From assembly GCA_964360255.1 (NCBI GenBank), contig CAYHVK010000004.1, forward strand, positions 1-64,000: DNA of 64,000 nucleotides. Reading direction: 5' to 3'. This DNA comes from CAYHVK01 sp964360255 (GTDB lineage: Bacteria; Bdellovibrionota; Bdellovibrionia; Bdellovibrionales; UBA1609). Position numbers and translations under genes: made by a program. Position 1 is the first letter of the stretch. Each line of letters starts with the position of its first letter. Positions 18,015 through 27,242 of the stretch are shown one piece after another. The notes under the pieces were generated by a model. That model did not search any database, was not told the origin of the DNA, and was given only the letters and a program-made list of their open reading frames with translations.

Positions 18015-20273
18015 TCAGTCTTGGGCCAAACTTGTACGCTCGGCAGTCAAAACTCCCGGCAATTTCTCTAGGGCCGAAATGACCTGATTCAGCTGAAGAG
18101 TGTCACGAACGGCAATATCAAAAATTGAAATAGCGCGACGATCACGAGTCGCACGGGCTTGTACATTGATAATGTTACAGCCCAAACTTGAGAAGACTTC
18201 TGACATACCCTTTAGAAGACCTGACTTATCTTCGCTGGTGACCTTCACTCGCACGATATGCTCGGCCTGCGCAGTTTTAGGATCTCCGCTCCACTCCACT
18301 TCAACAGCGCGAGCTTGATCGATTTCGTAAGCTTTTTCACAGTCCGCCCGGTGAATTGAAATACCGCGACCGCGCGAAATAAATCCGACAATAGGATCAC
18401 CATGAATAGGTAAACAGCATTTCGCATAACGAACCAGAACATCATTCATCCCGTCTACAGAGATAATAGAGCCCGTCTTTTTTGTGCGATTGACGGCCGA
18501 CTTAAGAGCTTTTGAAATAAACGATTCTTTTTCACTCGTCTCTTCGGGTTTTGGTTTTTCACCGAGGGCTTCAATAATTAATTGCGGAGTGATCTTGCCG
18601 TAGCCCACACGAATATAAAGCTCGTCGACACTCTGACAGCCTTCATTTTTTAAAAGCTGCTCATATTTCGGACCCGTCAGCGTTTTTGCCAGCGGCAATC
18701 CAGCTTTGCGAAACGATCTTTCAATAATTTCTTTACCCAGCTCTAAAGATCGTTTGCGCTGCTCGGCCTTAACAAATACACGAATGCGCTGTTTTGCTCG
18801 GCTCGTTACGCACATCTTAAGCCAATCTTTCGATGGCTGCTGAGTTTTAGAAGTGATCACTTCAACAATGTCACCATTACGAAGTTTATGCTTCAGAGTT
18901 ACAATTCGTCCGTTCACGCGAGCGGCCACTATACGATTTCCTACGTCTGTATGAACAGAAAAAGCAAAATCGATAGGCGACGAACCTTCTGGCAACTCTT
19001 TGACATCACCCTTAGGAGTGAACACATAAATTTCAGATTCAGATAGATCAGTTTTAATGTTCTCTAAAAATTCATCAGAGTTGTTGGTCTGCTGGTGCAT
19101 ACTCACAAGTTCACGAAGCCAGTTGAACTTCTCATAGGCCAACTGATCAACAGATTTGTTCGCTCCACCGCTGGCAGCGCCGCGCGAATCTTCTTTGTAC
19201 TTCCAGTGAGCGGCGATACCCCAATCCGCAATTAAATGCATCTCTTCGGTACGAATTTGCACTTCAATACGCTCTCCACCCGGCCCAATCACAGTCGTGT
19301 GAAGACTCTGATAATCATTGGTTTTAGGCATAGCAATAAAGTCTTTAAAGCGACCCGGAATTGGCTTCCAGATAGAGTGAACAACGCCAAGCGCTTCATA
19401 ACACTCAGGTATAGTTCTGACGACCACTCTGAAAGCGAGTAAATCAAAAATTTGATCATACTCTACATTCCGATGAGTGATTTTTTTATAGATTGAATAC
19501 AAATGCTTCGGGCGGCCTGAAACTTCAAACTGTATATTGGGATTCAGCCGCGCCCGCAGCTCACGCTTCAGAAGTTCTTTCACATCTTCAATGTACTTCT
19601 CGCGCTCTTTTTTCTTCTTATTGAGTTTCTGAACTAGATCGTAATATTGATCGGGCTGAGAATAACGAAAGCTTAAATCTTCCAGCTCAATTTTCAAACT
19701 GTTGATGCCCAAGCGCCCCGCCAGCGGCGTATAAATATCAAGAGTCTCTTCAGCAATACGCTTTTGTTTTTCAGGAGGCATACTCGTCAGCGTCCGCATA
19801 TTATGAAGACGATCGGCGAGCTTCACTAAAATCACACGTACATCTTTACCCATGGCGATGATCATCTTGCGAATATTTTCGCCTTGCTTCTCATGGGTAT
19901 GACGAAATTTCATTTGCGAAAGTTTTGTGACGCCATCAACAAGTTCGCGAATCACAGGGCCGAATTCTTTATCAATCTGCTCGAGAGTGACACCGGTATC
20001 TTCAACGGTATCGTGCAAAAGGGCCGCAATAATACTCGCGGAATCCATTCGCAGATCAGCTAAAACTCCGGCGACGCCAAGTGGATGTGTAATGTAAGGT
20101 TCGCCGCTTCGGCGCATTTGACCAGCGTGGGCTTTTTCAGAAAAATCATAGGCTTTACGAACGAGCTCAGCATCCGCATTAGGATTATAAAGTTTGATTT
20201 TTTCTATCAGCTCTTCGACGGACTCAGGGCTTTTTTCGCTGATGCCTTGATCGAAGAGTAATGGTGCTGCCAT
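18015..20273 (-). CDS. Bifunctional (p)ppGpp synthetase/hydrolase, Rel/SpoT family
   Basis: This enzyme sets alarmone levels. It has 752 residues. The HD hydrolase domain spans about 30-190, with AALLHDTVEDT at about 85. The synthetase domain spans about 240-360, with GRPKHLYSIYKKI and the loop RFKD, the RxKD form found in bifunctional Rel/SpoT rather than the ExDD form of RelA. The TGS domain at about 415-475 has YVFTPKGDVKELPEGSSPIDFA in part. A conserved Cys/helical region (YAKCCLPIHGD) comes next, then a C-terminal ACT domain at about 675-750. HD and synthetase motifs both look intact. It lies downstream of rpoZ, as in many proteobacteria. Confidence 0.95.
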   Translation of the reverse strand: MAAPLLFDQGISEKSPESVEELIEKIKLYNPNADAELVRKAYDFSEKAHAGQMRRSGEPYITHPLGVAGVLADLRMDSASIIAALLHDTVEDTGVTLEQIDKEFGPVIRELVDGVTKLSQMKFRHTHEKQGENIRKMIIAMGKDVRVILVKLADRLHNMRTLTSMPPEKQKRIAEETLDIYTPLAGRLGINSLKIELEDLSFRYSQPDQYYDLVQKLNKKKKEREKYIEDVKELLKRELRARLNPNIQFEVSGRPKHLYSIYKKITHRNVEYDQIFDLLAFRVVVRTIPECYEALGVVHSIWKPIPGRFKDFIAMPKTNDYQSLHTTVIGPGGERIEVQIRTEEMHLIADWGIAAHWKYKEDSRGAASGGANKSVDQLAYEKFNWLRELVSMHQQTNNSDEFLENIKTDLSESEIYVFTPKGDVKELPEGSSPIDFAFSVHTDVGNRIVAARVNGRIVTLKHKLRNGDIVEVITSKTQQPSKDWLKMCVTSRAKQRIRVFVKAEQRKRSLELGKEIIERSFRKAGLPLAKTLTGPKYEQLLKNEGCQSVDELYIRVGYGKITPQLIIEALGEKPKPEETSEKESFISKALKSAVNRTKKTGSIISVDGMNDVLVRYAKCCLPIHGDPIVGFISRGRGISIHRADCEKAYEIDQARAVEVEWSGDPKTAQAEHIVRVKVTSEDKSGLLKGMSEVFSSLGCNIINVQARATRDRRAISIFDIAVRDTLQLNQVISALEKLPGVLTAERTSLAQD

Positions 20274-20352
20274 GCCGAGTGAGTTCCCTAATAAGGTCAG
20301 TATTTAATACTAACCGAGTTCATTCATTTTTCGGCAGAAATGTGAGCGGGCT

Positions 20353-20382
20353 AAAGCGTAAGTCTTAGAAATCTTACGCTTT
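20353..20382 (-). terminator. Hairpin between rpoZ and rel
   Basis: AAAGCGTAAG (20353-20362) pairs perfectly with CTTACGCTTT (20373-20382) around a 10-nt loop. Read on the minus strand it ends with only a few U residues; read on the plus strand it is followed by TTTTC. It probably separates the rpoZ operon from rel. Confidence 0.55.
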
Positions 20383-20410
20383 TTCTCGAGGGTCAGAGGA
20401 TCAGTTCAAC

Positions 20411-20650
20411 TTAACGGTTCAAATCGGCTTGAATTTGCTGATCAGCCGTTCCACTACTTTCGTCGTAGTCGAAATTCACTTTACCGGCAGCCACTTCGCG
20501 AAGTGATGTCACAACGTATTTGTTCGACTTAGTCTGAACAACTGATTGAACACCTTTCATCAATTGCTTCGTTCTTTTAGCAACCAAAACAACTAAAGCG
20601 AAACGGTTATGCACTTTTTCTAAACAGTCTTCAACGGTGACTCTAGCCAC
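20411..20650 (-). CDS. rpoZ: RNA polymerase omega subunit
   Basis: Omega helps assemble RNA polymerase and, in proteobacteria, forms part of a ppGpp site. The 79-residue protein begins M-ARVTVEDCLEKVHNRFALV, matching the family. I choose a GTG start at 20650 because GGAG sits 5 bases upstream. An in-frame ATG 15 bases earlier would place that Shine-Dalgarno inside the gene. The gene follows gmk by about 40 bp, the same order as in enterobacteria, and precedes rel. Confidence 0.92.
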   Translation of the reverse strand: MARVTVEDCLEKVHNRFALVVLVAKRTKQLMKGVQSVVQTKSNKYVVTSLREVAAGKVNFDYDESSGTADQQIQADLNR

Positions 20651-20687
20651 AATTTCTCCTGACATGAAGGTTCGTAAGCAGCGAAAA

Positions 20688-21263
20688 TTATACGAGATTT
20701 AGTTTTTCTACAATGATTTTTTTGAAAGTTGCGTAAGACCTCTCGAAGTCGTCATTGGTGAGCTCGGCATCGAACTGATGAGCCACCTTGATCTCTTTCT
20801 GAGCGTTAGCCATGCGTGTTTCAAGATCTGGAAGTGCTTTTCCATCCCTTTTGACAACTCTACGACGCAGCTCGTCAATAGAGGGTGGGTGAATGAAAAT
20901 AGCAAATGCATTTGGGTATTTTTCTTTAAATGTCTGCGCCCCTTGAACATCGACATCCATGATAACGACTCGTCCTGAGGCAATGGCATCATCGATTTGG
21001 TGTTTTGGGGTGCCGTAAAGACGGCCATGAACTTCGGCGTGTTCAATAAAAAATGATTGTTTGAGCAGCTCGCGAAAGCGCTCTTCCGTGACAAAGTGAT
21101 AGGGAATCCCCTCACTCTCCCCTTTACGCATAGCTCGGGTGGTGTAAGTGACGGTATCAAACAGAATCGACAATTCTTTTGTGATCTTATCAACAAAGCT
21201 CGATTTACCTACTCCGCTGGGACCAACAACAATAATCATGGGTGTGGTTTGTTTTTCACTCAT
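20688..21263 (-). CDS. gmk: Guanylate kinase
   Basis: The enzyme phosphorylates GMP to GDP. The 191-residue protein has P-loop GPSGVGKSSF at about 13-22, then the GMP-binding signature region TTRAMRKGESEGIPYHFV (about 41-58) and VIMDVDVQGAQ (about 98-108). The length is normal. The start overlaps the stop of the upstream yicC-like gene by 4 bp, so the two are coupled. Confidence 0.96.
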   Translation of the reverse strand: MSEKQTTPMIIVVGPSGVGKSSFVDKITKELSILFDTVTYTTRAMRKGESEGIPYHFVTEERFRELLKQSFFIEHAEVHGRLYGTPKHQIDDAIASGRVVIMDVDVQGAQTFKEKYPNAFAIFIHPPSIDELRRRVVKRDGKALPDLETRMANAQKEIKVAHQFDAELTNDDFERSYATFKKIIVEKLNLV

Positions 21264-22150
21264 TCAATATTCTGCACCTGTTCACGGATCTTCTCGATCA
21301 CGGTTTTACTTTCGACAACTAAAGCAGTGAGCTCTGACAGTTGAGATTTTGATCCTACCGTATTCACTTCACGTAACAGCTCTTGATTATAAAATTCTAA
21401 ACGTTTGCCCTCAGGTTGGCCAGCTTTCAATAGCTGTTGGCAGCTGCGGATGTGCTCACCTAGACGTGAAAGTTCTTCGGTAATATCAGATTTATCAACG
21501 TGAAAAAGTATTTCTTGAGAGAGGCGCTGCTCGAGAGACTCTTGATGAAAGCCTAGAGCTTTAAATTTCACAATCAACTTATCTTGTAAGAGCCCATTTG
21601 CTTTTTCGCGTTTCTCACGCATTTTTTCAACTAAGTTGCTTAAGTCTTTGAAAAGCTGAGTGAGTTCGCCTCTCAAATGATGACCTTCACGTATACGAGC
21701 CTTATCAAATTGTGAAAGCGCCGTTTTAAAAGTCTTCATTAGAAACGACTTCTCAGCTGGACTTGGATTGGTGCTCTCAAAAGACTCAATAACGTGAGGT
21801 AGGTTCATCACTTCGCTCGCCGAAAGCGCAGAAAATTGTACGCCTTCTTTTTCGCCGACTTTTTTAAGTTGATCATGAGTCTTGAGCCATTTTTTTACGA
21901 TATCAGGGCGAACTTTAATTTCAACTTTGCGCTCACCCATTTGGCCGCGGCGATTGATGTAAATATCGACCGTCCCGCGCGCAACGCAAGCCTCAAGTGA
22001 CTTCTTAAGGTCAGCTTCGTAAACACTTAATTCTTTTGGTAAATGGAAGCGAGTTTCGAGAAAACGCCCGTTCACAGATTTCAAGATGACTTGCAGCTCA
22101 TAGCCTTGCATCTTTTTATCGGCCATGCCGAAACCAGTCATACTTTTCAT
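21260..22150 (-). CDS. yicC: YicC family endoribonuclease
   Basis: YicC proteins are single-strand-specific endoribonucleases involved in RNA turnover. The N-terminus MKSMTGFG is the family hallmark, and the C-terminal DUF1732-like end has EEL..LGEHIRSC and KRLEFYNQELLREVNTVGSK in part. I prefer the ATG at 22150, which gives the canonical N-terminus; another ATG lies 9 bases upstream and neither has a clear ribosome site. The gene sits in the common yicC-gmk-rpoZ order. Confidence 0.9.
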   Translation of the reverse strand: MKSMTGFGMADKKMQGYELQVILKSVNGRFLETRFHLPKELSVYEADLKKSLEACVARGTVDIYINRRGQMGERKVEIKVRPDIVKKWLKTHDQLKKVGEKEGVQFSALSASEVMNLPHVIESFESTNPSPAEKSFLMKTFKTALSQFDKARIREGHHLRGELTQLFKDLSNLVEKMREKREKANGLLQDKLIVKFKALGFHQESLEQRLSQEILFHVDKSDITEELSRLGEHIRSCQQLLKAGQPEGKRLEFYNQELLREVNTVGSKSQLSELTALVVESKTVIEKIREQVQNIE

Positions 22151-22208
22151 GGGCGGCATTATGGGAAAAACTTAAAGCGCCGTCAATATGGTTTGGCAAA
22201 TAGTTGGG

Positions 22209-23147
22209 TTAGGCTGGTCGCCACTCAACATCCAGATCCTTTTTGAACCAGGTCATCTGCTTTTTTGCGAGACGCATTGTGCTCTGAGTAATGGTGGCGG
22301 CTAGATCAGCCTCAGCCAGCTCGCCCTGTAGAAACTGCAGGACTTCTTTGTAACCCACGCTCTGTAATGGGGCCCAGTCAGGCCGCACAATCTTCAAAAG
22401 TCCCTGCACTTCGGCAACAAGGCCATCCGCCAGCATATTCTGCGTGCGCTGCTCAACTCTTGAGCGAAGCTTCTCCCGATCTACTTGCAAACCTATTTTC
22501 TTAACCGTGAAGCGATCAGACAAAGTTTGCTCGTTGTCTTTAAAATCCTGCTTCATCTGACTCCACGCCTTACCGGTATGAAGTACCACAGAAAGGGCTC
22601 GCACCAAGCGATAGCTGTCATTTACATGGATGGCTTTTGCTGAATCGGCATCACGGGCTTTGAGCTCATCCCATAAAAACTGATTCCCTTTTTCAATCTG
22701 CCAAGATTCAACCTGGGCCACAGTCTCAGCGGGAACAGCCTCCACATTGAACATGCCCTTATCGAGAGCGCGAAGGTAGAAACCACTGCCTCCCACGATA
22801 AAAATATTATGTTTCTCAATATTGTCTTCGATGACTTTTAAGGCGGCCCGACGATATTCACCTGCTGTAAACTCTTGGCCTACATCGACGATATCAAAAA
22901 GAAAATGCGGGCAAAGCTGGCGTTCTTGAAGTGATGGTTTAGCAGTTCCGATATCGAGCTGCCTGAACACTTGCAGGCTATCACCGTTCACAATAATGCC
23001 GTTCTCGGCTCGAGCCAGATCAAGAGCAAGCTGAGTTTTACCTGAAGCCGTAGGCCCCACAATAAAAGTAAGAGTGCCTTTAGACAGTTCGGCCAAAATC
23101 ACGCTCGAGCTTTGAGAATTCATATTCAACATATACAGGACGACCAT
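22209..23147 (-). CDS. miaA: tRNA dimethylallyltransferase
   Basis: MiaA adds a dimethylallyl group to A37 of tRNAs that read UNN codons. The protein has P-loop GPTASGKTQLAL (about 32-43), a following NGDSLQVFRQLDIGTAKPS segment in part (substrate binding), and a later DSYRLVRAL near 165. It is 312 residues from the first start. The start overlaps the mutL 3' end by up to 68 bp, and ATGs at 23132 and 23123 are also possible. No strong Shine-Dalgarno sequence is seen, so coupling to mutL is likely. Confidence 0.94.
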   Translation of the reverse strand: MVVLYMLNMNSQSSSVILAELSKGTLTFIVGPTASGKTQLALDLARAENGIIVNGDSLQVFRQLDIGTAKPSLQERQLCPHFLFDIVDVGQEFTAGEYRRAALKVIEDNIEKHNIFIVGGSGFYLRALDKGMFNVEAVPAETVAQVESWQIEKGNQFLWDELKARDADSAKAIHVNDSYRLVRALSVVLHTGKAWSQMKQDFKDNEQTLSDRFTVKKIGLQVDREKLRSRVEQRTQNMLADGLVAEVQGLLKIVRPDWAPLQSVGYKEVLQFLQGELAEADLAATITQSTMRLAKKQMTWFKKDLDVEWRPA

Positions 23148-24915
23148 GAGGACAGAATGATGAAAGCGGAAACTCTTCCATCTGTGCGAGCAGCTGCTGC
23201 ATCTCTTCTACTGATAATGCGCGGCCAGCGCGAACTGCCGAATGGCAGGCCATAGTGGCAAAAATATCATTGAGGAGTTTTTCAAAAGCAAAAGACTCTC
23301 CTTGCTCTGAAATTTCATGGGCGAGCTTTTGAATCACTGGTCCCAAAGATTCTTCTTTAATGAGGGCCGGCGCCGATCTTACCGCCACACTTTCTGGACC
23401 TACCTGATCTAAGGTGATCCCCATATCTTGTTCAATTTTGTTAAAGTAAGGAATGAGCTTTTCAAGTTCACCTTCATTGATGTCTACAACAAATGGAATC
23501 AAATAACTTTGAACTTCAATCTGACGATTTTTAAAATCTTTTTGAATGCGCTCGAAAAGCACTCGCTCATGAGCCGCGTGCTGGTCGATAAAAAGTAAAC
23601 CCTTCGCATTTTGTGTCACGATATAAGTGAGGTGAGCCTGACCAATGAGATGTAGCGAGGACCATGTGGCCGCACTTGATGGAGCGCCTGCAGATTCTTG
23701 GCGAGCATTTTCTAGAGCATTCATCCAACCACCGGCAGGGGCGACTTCAGTCGTGGCCTCTGTAGATGTGGACTGATTGTAAGAAGTTGGCGCGTGCTGA
23801 AATTTTGGTGAACGAAACTGAGTCTTAGAAAACTCTGGAGTTTTAAACTGCAAAGACATGAGACCATCGACGCTGTCAGAAGAACCACCGCGGGCATTAT
23901 CTGTAGCCGACTGTCCTGCGGGATTAATTAAATTCCCGAGCCATGGCGCCTTTTCTAAAAGCTGACGAGTGGCGCGATGAACGACGCGAAAGGCAATAGA
24001 TGGATCTCTAAACTTCACCTGAGATTTTGTCGGGTGAATATTCACATCCAGCTCTGAAGTTGGGCAATCTAAGAAAACAACGGCAATGGGATACTCCCCG
24101 TGCATCAAGAGACTGCGATAGGCTTCAGTAACAGCAGCTTGAAGGCCCTTGTCTTGAACCCAGCGGTTTTTAACAAACGTCCAAATCTTTTTATTCTGAG
24201 CTGCAGTTACATTTGGTGAGCAAGCGAAGATGCGCGCTTTAAAACCAGAGATCTCAGCCGAAGTTTCAAAAACCTCCTGCTCATCAATCACGGCGATGAC
24301 TCGCTCACTTACATTTTCAGTGGCGGGCCAGAAAAACTGCAAAACTTTATCCACCTTAACTCTAAAACCCACTTGTGGGTGCGCAAGAGCAATGGCTTTT
24401 AATGTTTGCTTAATTTGTGTCACTTCAGCTGTTGCTGATTTTAAAAATTTCAAACGAGCCGGGACATTTTCAAAGAGCTGCTCAACAAGAACAGTCGTCC
24501 CCTGATCCATTGCTGATTTTTCTGGTTTGCCGATGGAGCCGAATTTGATGGTGATGCGCGCTCCTTCAGCTTGATCAGCTGGGCGCGAAGAGATTTGCAT
24601 TTCACTCACTGAAGCCGCACTGGCTAAAGCTTCACCACGGAAACCAAACGAATGGATATTCCAGAGATCATCGATTTTATTGATTTTACTAGTCGTGTGT
24701 CTTTCAATGGCAAGAGCTAAGTCTTTTTTAGAAATACCGCTTCCATTATCGCGAACTTCAATTGAGCGGCCACCTTCAGCAATATGAATTTCTAATTCTG
24801 TAGCACCGGCATCGATACTGTTTTCAACAAGCTCTTTTACAAGATGAGCGGGGCGCTCAACCACTTCTCCGGCCGCAATTTGGTTCACCAAATCATCAGA
24901 TAAACGCTGAATCAT
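23080..24915 (-). CDS. mutL: DNA mismatch repair protein MutL
   Basis: MutL links mismatch recognition by MutS to strand cleavage. The N-terminal GHKL ATPase domain has ELVENSIDAGAT (about 29-40), DNGSGI and GFRGEALAS. A Ser/Thr-rich linker spans about 340-430. The C-terminal domain keeps the endonuclease motif DQHAAHERVLFE and the late CPHGRP metal motif. This MutL therefore has its own nicking activity, unlike enterobacterial MutL. It has 611 residues. The start follows a GGGGG-rich ribosome site, and miaA follows in overlap. Confidence 0.96.
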   Translation of the reverse strand: MIQRLSDDLVNQIAAGEVVERPAHLVKELVENSIDAGATELEIHIAEGGRSIEVRDNGSGISKKDLALAIERHTTSKINKIDDLWNIHSFGFRGEALASAASVSEMQISSRPADQAEGARITIKFGSIGKPEKSAMDQGTTVLVEQLFENVPARLKFLKSATAEVTQIKQTLKAIALAHPQVGFRVKVDKVLQFFWPATENVSERVIAVIDEQEVFETSAEISGFKARIFACSPNVTAAQNKKIWTFVKNRWVQDKGLQAAVTEAYRSLLMHGEYPIAVVFLDCPTSELDVNIHPTKSQVKFRDPSIAFRVVHRATRQLLEKAPWLGNLINPAGQSATDNARGGSSDSVDGLMSLQFKTPEFSKTQFRSPKFQHAPTSYNQSTSTEATTEVAPAGGWMNALENARQESAGAPSSAATWSSLHLIGQAHLTYIVTQNAKGLLFIDQHAAHERVLFERIQKDFKNRQIEVQSYLIPFVVDINEGELEKLIPYFNKIEQDMGITLDQVGPESVAVRSAPALIKEESLGPVIQKLAHEISEQGESFAFEKLLNDIFATMACHSAVRAGRALSVEEMQQLLAQMEEFPLSSFCPHGRPVYVEYEFSKLERDFGRTV

Positions 24916-24933
24916 GTAATACCCCCGTCGGAT

Positions 24934-24967
24934 CGGCGAGTCTTAGACAGCTGACGCTTACTCGCCG
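24934..24967. terminator. Hairpin between the SH3-barrel gene and mutL
   Basis: CGGCGAGT (24934-24941) pairs with ACTCGCCG (24960-24967) around an 18-nt loop that itself contains CAGCTG. No T-run follows. It may end the transcript of the upstream minus gene or lie in the mutL leader. Confidence 0.4.
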
Positions 24968-25013
24968 GGCTTAACTTATGTTTTGAAAGGGGGAAAAGGC
25001 AAGCTTAAGTGAC

Positions 25014-26012
25014 TTAAAATTTGGTGCCAAAAGAGAGGGCGTAACCCATGTAAGATTCTTTTTCATAATAATAGCGTAAATCGCCTCTAATGGCGTATTT
25101 AGAGCCAATTTCATAGGCATAACCGATCTCACCAGCTAAACCCACAACAAGATCTTGTGAGTCAATAGCCGAATTATTCGGGAAAGTCCGAGTGATCACT
25201 TCGTATCTGAGATATTTTGCCGTCAGGCCAGCTCCGTAATAAAGCAGACCTTTTTTAGATTCCATACCCGGAAAAAGTAAAATGGCGTGACCCAAAAGCA
25301 TAAAGCCTTTAGTTGATGTAAAATACTTACTGTAAAAATCAGGCTCACCCGTTGTGATATTCATCTCAAAGTCGATTGGAATTCCGCCCATAAGCGACCC
25401 AGGCCCCGTCAATTTCACACCAAACATGGTGAGATCACCTGAGTTTGATTTTTTGCCGATCTTTTCTGCGTAATCATAAGTGGCATAATTCAGTGAAAGA
25501 TAGCGAGTCAGGTAAAGCCCGCCGCCAGCATTGCGATCATCTTCAGGCTCATTGCGCTCTAGCTCAGGTTGAATTTGTGTTGGGTCGTTAGCATCCACGG
25601 CGGATTGTGCTGGATCTGCCTCAACACGAGGAGGCGGGTTGGGCCGTGAAGAAGATTTTGCTGCATTTAAAGCTTTGCCAGAAGTTTGAATATCAACATC
25701 TGTGATGTAACCGAAGACACCTTTACGCAAACGAATTTTATGAAAGGCTCCGAGGCCGCCCGCTCCGCGATAAACTTTACGGGAAACTAGAATACCTTTG
25801 CCGCGATCTAAATAATCCATGACAGGCGAATCGAAATTGGCCGATTCATAAACGGCGGCGCCATCAACTGTGACTTTGGCTTTTTGACCCGGATCTTTTG
25901 CCGCTTTCTTCTTGGTTTGAGAAAATGCGAAGGGTGAAAAACACAGAAGGCTTAAAAATAAAACCAACACGGTCAATTTATTTTTATCTAATGGGTTTTT
26001 CGTAAATACCAT
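25014..26012 (-). CDS. Secreted protein with SH3-like domain and outer-membrane barrel
   Basis: The 332-residue protein has a long N-terminus, then a hydrophobic signal (about 14-31, ending AFSQ). An SH3-like domain follows at about 42-108 (KVTVDGAAVYESANFDSPV, then RLRKGVFGYITDVDI). A proline-rich linker spans about 117-155, and beta strands from about 163 to the end finish with GYALSFGTKF, typical of an outer-membrane barrel. Its start overlaps the glycosyltransferase gene by 25 bp. The architecture parallels the gene at 15885-16760. No catalytic motif is seen. Peptidoglycan or surface binding is only a guess. Confidence 0.75.
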   Translation of the reverse strand: MVFTKNPLDKNKLTVLVLFLSLLCFSPFAFSQTKKKAAKDPGQKAKVTVDGAAVYESANFDSPVMDYLDRGKGILVSRKVYRGAGGLGAFHKIRLRKGVFGYITDVDIQTSGKALNAAKSSSRPNPPPRVEADPAQSAVDANDPTQIQPELERNEPEDDRNAGGGLYLTRYLSLNYATYDYAEKIGKKSNSGDLTMFGVKLTGPGSLMGGIPIDFEMNITTGEPDFYSKYFTSTKGFMLLGHAILLFPGMESKKGLLYYGAGLTAKYLRYEVITRTFPNNSAIDSQDLVVGLAGEIGYAYEIGSKYAIRGDLRYYYEKESYMGYALSFGTKF

Positions 26013-26695
26013 ACTTGCTGCAATGCCTCGATGATGATTGAAAAGGACATTTTGCTATGACCCGCCCTTCTCTCTTCAAATATTATTGGAACCTCAACTG
26101 AAGAAAAATTCAATCTTAAAGCTTTCAATTTCATTTCTATCTGAAAACTATAGCCCTGCGAGCTGCAATTCTGGTAGTCCATCCGGTCTAGGACGCGACG
26201 ATTCCAGCCATTGAAGCCACCAGTCCAATCTTTGATATTATAACCTAAAACCTGACTGGCGTAAAAGCTTCCGGCCCAACTGAGAAAACGGCGATACCAC
26301 TCCCAATTTCTCACTCCGCCATCTGGCACACGACGAGAACCTACAACGAAATCAAATTTGCTGAGTGCTGCCATAATTTTTTCTAAATCCACCGGACGAT
26401 GCGAACTGTCTGCATCCATTTGAATAATATGACCGTAACTGTACTGACGAGCCCAATCGATTCCGGCCCGATACGCTTGGCCTAAACCAGCTTTCTTCTC
26501 GCGCTTTAATAAATGGATGTTTTCAAATTTACTTTGGAGCTCAGCTACCACATCTTGCGTGCCGTCTGGCGAATTATCATCTACCACTAAAATGTTAATT
26601 TTAGGATAGAGCTTTTTAATTTCGGACACGAGCACAGCAATATTCTCACGCTCGTTGTAGGTTGGAATAATTAACAAAGTCGAAGCCACTGACAT
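25988..26695 (-). CDS. Polyprenol/dolichol-phosphate sugar transferase, GT2 family
   Basis: The 235-residue cytoplasmic protein has the GT2 opening IIPTYNERENI and VVDDNSPDGTQ, then the metal-binding MDADSSHRP. The family's late block follows (VVGSRRVPDGGVRNW, then KDWTGGFNGWNRRVLDRM in part). This matches the DPM1 group, which moves a sugar from a nucleotide to polyprenyl phosphate. The C-terminal membrane anchors of some relatives are absent. It abuts the upstream zinc-ribbon membrane protein gene, which ends at 26696. Confidence 0.88.
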   Translation of the reverse strand: MSVASTLLIIPTYNERENIAVLVSEIKKLYPKINILVVDDNSPDGTQDVVAELQSKFENIHLLKREKKAGLGQAYRAGIDWARQYSYGHIIQMDADSSHRPVDLEKIMAALSKFDFVVGSRRVPDGGVRNWEWYRRFLSWAGSFYASQVLGYNIKDWTGGFNGWNRRVLDRMDYQNCSSQGYSFQIEMKLKALRLNFSSVEVPIIFEERRAGHSKMSFSIIIEALQQVWYLRKTH

Positions 26696-27163
26696 CTAAA
26701 CGTGTCTCGAAAGAATAGGTTCTGGCTTTGCATTTACGCTCGGCAAACCCTTTTTACTCTTATTGCCCTTTTCAAGTTCTTCGCGCGTAATTCGCGGCAG
26801 ATGCTGGAATGGATTATTTGTTTTCAATAAATGTCCACCCGATTTTCTTAAAGCATCGAGACGGGTTTTCACATTCTCAGAAGCTTGTGCACGATTGCGC
26901 TGATAAAGAGCTGGGTCAAAATGACAGTGTGGACAAGCGAGAGTCAGACGCCATCTTAAGTGCACGAAAACTTCTGAAATCATCACTGCAATAGCAAAAA
27001 TGATCACTGTTTTAGGCTCGACATCTCCCCAAACCACATACATGATCAAAAGCGAGCAAAAAGCCGACAGCACGACATTGGTCCAGTTAATATGTTTTTT
27101 ACGACATACACCGCGTTCGAGCTTACAAAATGCACAATAAACTTTCTCAAAGACATTCAACAT
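26696..27163 (-). CDS. Small membrane protein with paired cysteine motifs
   Basis: I do not recognise this 155-residue protein. It has CAFC near residue 11 and another Cys at about 20, two hydrophobic segments at about 28-45 and 50-68, then ACPHCHFDP at about 75. The cysteine pairs on both sides of the membrane hairpin suggest a zinc ribbon. The C-terminal 70 residues are basic and hydrophilic. It shares an operon with the downstream glycosyltransferase, and starts divergently from the gene at 27243 with an 80-bp spacer. Confidence 0.75.
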   Translation of the reverse strand: MLNVFEKVYCAFCKLERGVCRKKHINWTNVVLSAFCSLLIMYVVWGDVEPKTVIIFAIAVMISEVFVHLRWRLTLACPHCHFDPALYQRNRAQASENVKTRLDALRKSGGHLLKTNNPFQHLPRITREELEKGNKSKKGLPSVNAKPEPILSRHV

Positions 27164-27242
27164 GTGTCTATTTTAGTAAGAAACTGTGAATTTCGAAAGA
27201 CGAGTTTTTTGATTTATTGAAAATATTTGGTAGGATAATCAT

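Noticed and set aside
20651..20665. Earlier ATG start for rpoZ
   Set aside because: The ribosome site GGAG would then be inside the gene; GTG at 20650 fits both spacing and the family N-terminus.
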